Shown: positions 13,266 through 14,337 of the stretch, piece after piece
Numbering within the stretch: the first letter of the stretch is position 1
How the letters are laid out: each line of letters opens with the position of its first letter
NCBI GenBank assembly: GCA_031366005.1
Contig: JANLZB010000066.1
Location: 1-14,337, forward strand
DNA length: 14,337 nucleotides
DNA from: JANLUX01 sp031366005
GTDB taxonomy: Bacteria > Bacteroidota > Bacteroidia > AKYH767-A > OLB10
Direction: 5' to 3'
The notes under the pieces: generated by a model
Database searches by the model: none
The model's input: only the letters and a program-made list of their open reading frames with translations
What the model was told of the DNA's origin: nothing
Translations under genes and position numbers: made by a program

Positions 13266-14337
13266 TTACAAGGATGACATCTTTATTGTCTTTGTTCCGT
13301 ATTTACCAGTAGTGACAGTTGCAAAATACAATCCTTTGCGGAGAGCAGTTGCATCATATTTTATTTCAATATCGCCTGCAATGTAGTTTGCTTTATCAGC
13401 TAATATGTCAACAAGTCGCCCATCCATATCAAATATTTTAACCGTTACCTGATCATCATCAGGAAGCGTAAACGATATAGTTGCTTGTGTGCTGAAAGGA
13501 TTTGGATAAACACTTACCTGGATTTCCTGCATGCTCTCAGGTAATGATTCACCTTCACGGCAAGGAGTGGTTACACTACCTGTGCCCGAGTTTTTAGCAC
13601 AACCATTTTGTTGTACCCTTACTCTGTATTTTCCTGCAGCAGTAGCAGTGTAAGCAGGTGCATTAGCCCCTGGAATTTGTAAATTATCCTTATACCAAAC
13701 ATACGATTGACCAAGTGACTGACTTACATTGAAAGTAACACTTCCACCAACACAGAAAGCCATAGGACCTGTAACAGAAACTGTAAAGTTTGGTGGAGTT
13801 TGCAAACTAACAATCATGGGAACGGAAGTAGCCCCACAGCCTGTACCGTTATTAGTTGTCACATAATAAGTGCCTTGAGCTGAAACAGAAATAGATCGTG
13901 TAGTTGCACCCGTTGACCACAAATAAGATGGAGCCAAACTGGATTTAAGTGTGATACTTGAACCATCACAGACATAATTATTGCCATTAGCACTAGTGAT
14001 AGTGGGAGTAGAAATAGATCCTGATCCAACTGTTACAACAGTTGATGCAGATGTGGAAGAGCAATTGCCGGTCCCGGTAACTATTACCGAATAATTTCCT
14101 GCATTAGTAACTGTGATTGCACGGTTAGTTGCACCGTTACTCCATAAATAAGTACCAGTTGCACTGTTGGCAGTTAAAGTTACTGAACCACCACTGCAGA
14201 ATGTTGTAGGTCCTGAAGCGGTAACTCCATTAGAAGGAATTGGATTAGCAGTTACAATCATAGGAGAAGAAGTAGCAGTACAACCACCTGAATAAGTTAC
14301 AGTAACCAAATAACTTCCTGAAGTATTTACGGTAATT
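13266..14337 (-). CDS. Ig-like-repeat surface protein with T9SS type A sorting domain (partial, 5' end outside window)
   Basis: This is the C-terminal part of a large exported protein; the reading frame runs through the window edge (ITVNTSGSYLVTV...), so any start inside the window is false. The visible part (about 356 codons) holds three full Ig-like repeats and the end of a fourth, each with a Cys after a GP/AN turn, a YLWSNGAT or YVWYKD strand, a G-x-Y strand and a second Cys. The first cysteines are spaced 76 and 72 residues apart. The last ~82 residues form a type A T9SS sorting domain: SVYPNPF, then GRLVDI, then GLYFATV and a Lys-rich end (GTKTIKMSSL). The domain directs the protein through the outer membrane and is removed on surface attachment. 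It is probably an adhesin or other cell-surface protein; the functional N-terminus is not visible. The PorP/SprF-like gene lies downstream. Confidence 0.88.
   Translation of the reverse strand, partial: ITVNTSGSYLVTVTYSGGCTATSSPMIVTANPIPSNGVTASGPTTFCSGGSVTLTANSATGTYLWSNGATNRAITVTNAGNYSVIVTGTGNCSSTSASTVVTVGSGSISTPTITSANGNNYVCDGSSITLKSSLAPSYLWSTGATTRSISVSAQGTYYVTTNNGTGCGATSVPMIVSLQTPPNFTVSVTGPMAFCVGGSVTFNVSQSLGQSYVWYKDNLQIPGANAPAYTATAAGKYRVRVQQNGCAKNSGTGSVTTPCREGESLPESMQEIQVSVYPNPFSTQATISFTLPDDDQVTVKIFDMDGRLVDILADKANYIAGDIEIKYDATALRKGLYFATVTTGKYGTKTIKMSSL

Noticed and set aside
13266..14337. CRISPR-like or satellite repeats suggested by recurring motifs in the surface-protein gene
   Set aside because: The periodicity is about 72-76 codons and follows the Ig-like protein repeats; there are no short identical repeats with unique spacers.

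Overview
The window looks like chromosomal DNA of a Bacteroidota member, probably a Chitinophagales/Sphingobacteriales/Flavobacteriales-type organism. It is AT-rich. It carries a PorP/SprF-type protein and a surface protein with a type A type IX secretion (T9SS) C-terminal signal, a Bacteroidota-style TonB, DUF6427/DUF6089-like proteins, and no obvious Shine-Dalgarno sequences. Several genes instead have the Bacteroidota -7 promoter element TANNTTTG just upstream. No rRNA, tRNA, CRISPR array, insertion sequence or phage gene is visible, and no gene-free stretch exceeds about 250 bases.

Layout. 1-1470: a small membrane protein (minus) is divergent from a polytopic DUF6427-like membrane protein (plus). 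A 147-bp tract built on a 7-bp period (1320-1466) follows in the convergent gap. 1469-4964 (minus): a lipoprotein M1 aminopeptidase with a HEAT-like tail, preceded by a TonB energy transducer. 5215-6252 (plus): a DUF6089-like outer-membrane beta-barrel. 6498-8044 (plus): a subtilisin-like (S8) lipoprotein peptidase split by an apparent one-base deletion near 6980, followed by a hairpin terminator. 8166-8432 (plus): a SemiSWEET sugar transporter. 8495-8686 (minus): a small helical protein. 8869-9441 (plus): a RibD/DHFR-like reductase, convergent with the next operon. 9456-12009 (minus): a two-gene redox operon in which a stand-alone DsbD alpha domain lies directly upstream of a full-length DsbD, the two alpha domains being a recent-looking tandem duplication. 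12213-13097 (minus): a PorP/SprF-like protein. 13266-14337 (minus): the C-terminal part of a large Ig-like-repeat surface protein, cut by the window edge.

Most products are cell-envelope proteins: lipoproteins, a TonB transducer, outer-membrane barrels, periplasmic thiol-disulfide exchange, and T9SS cargo with a T9SS-associated protein. I do not see a clearly new multi-gene system. The points most worth checking are the frameshifted peptidase, the duplicated DsbD alpha domain, the heptameric repeat tract, and the pairing of a PorP/SprF-like gene with a type A cargo gene.
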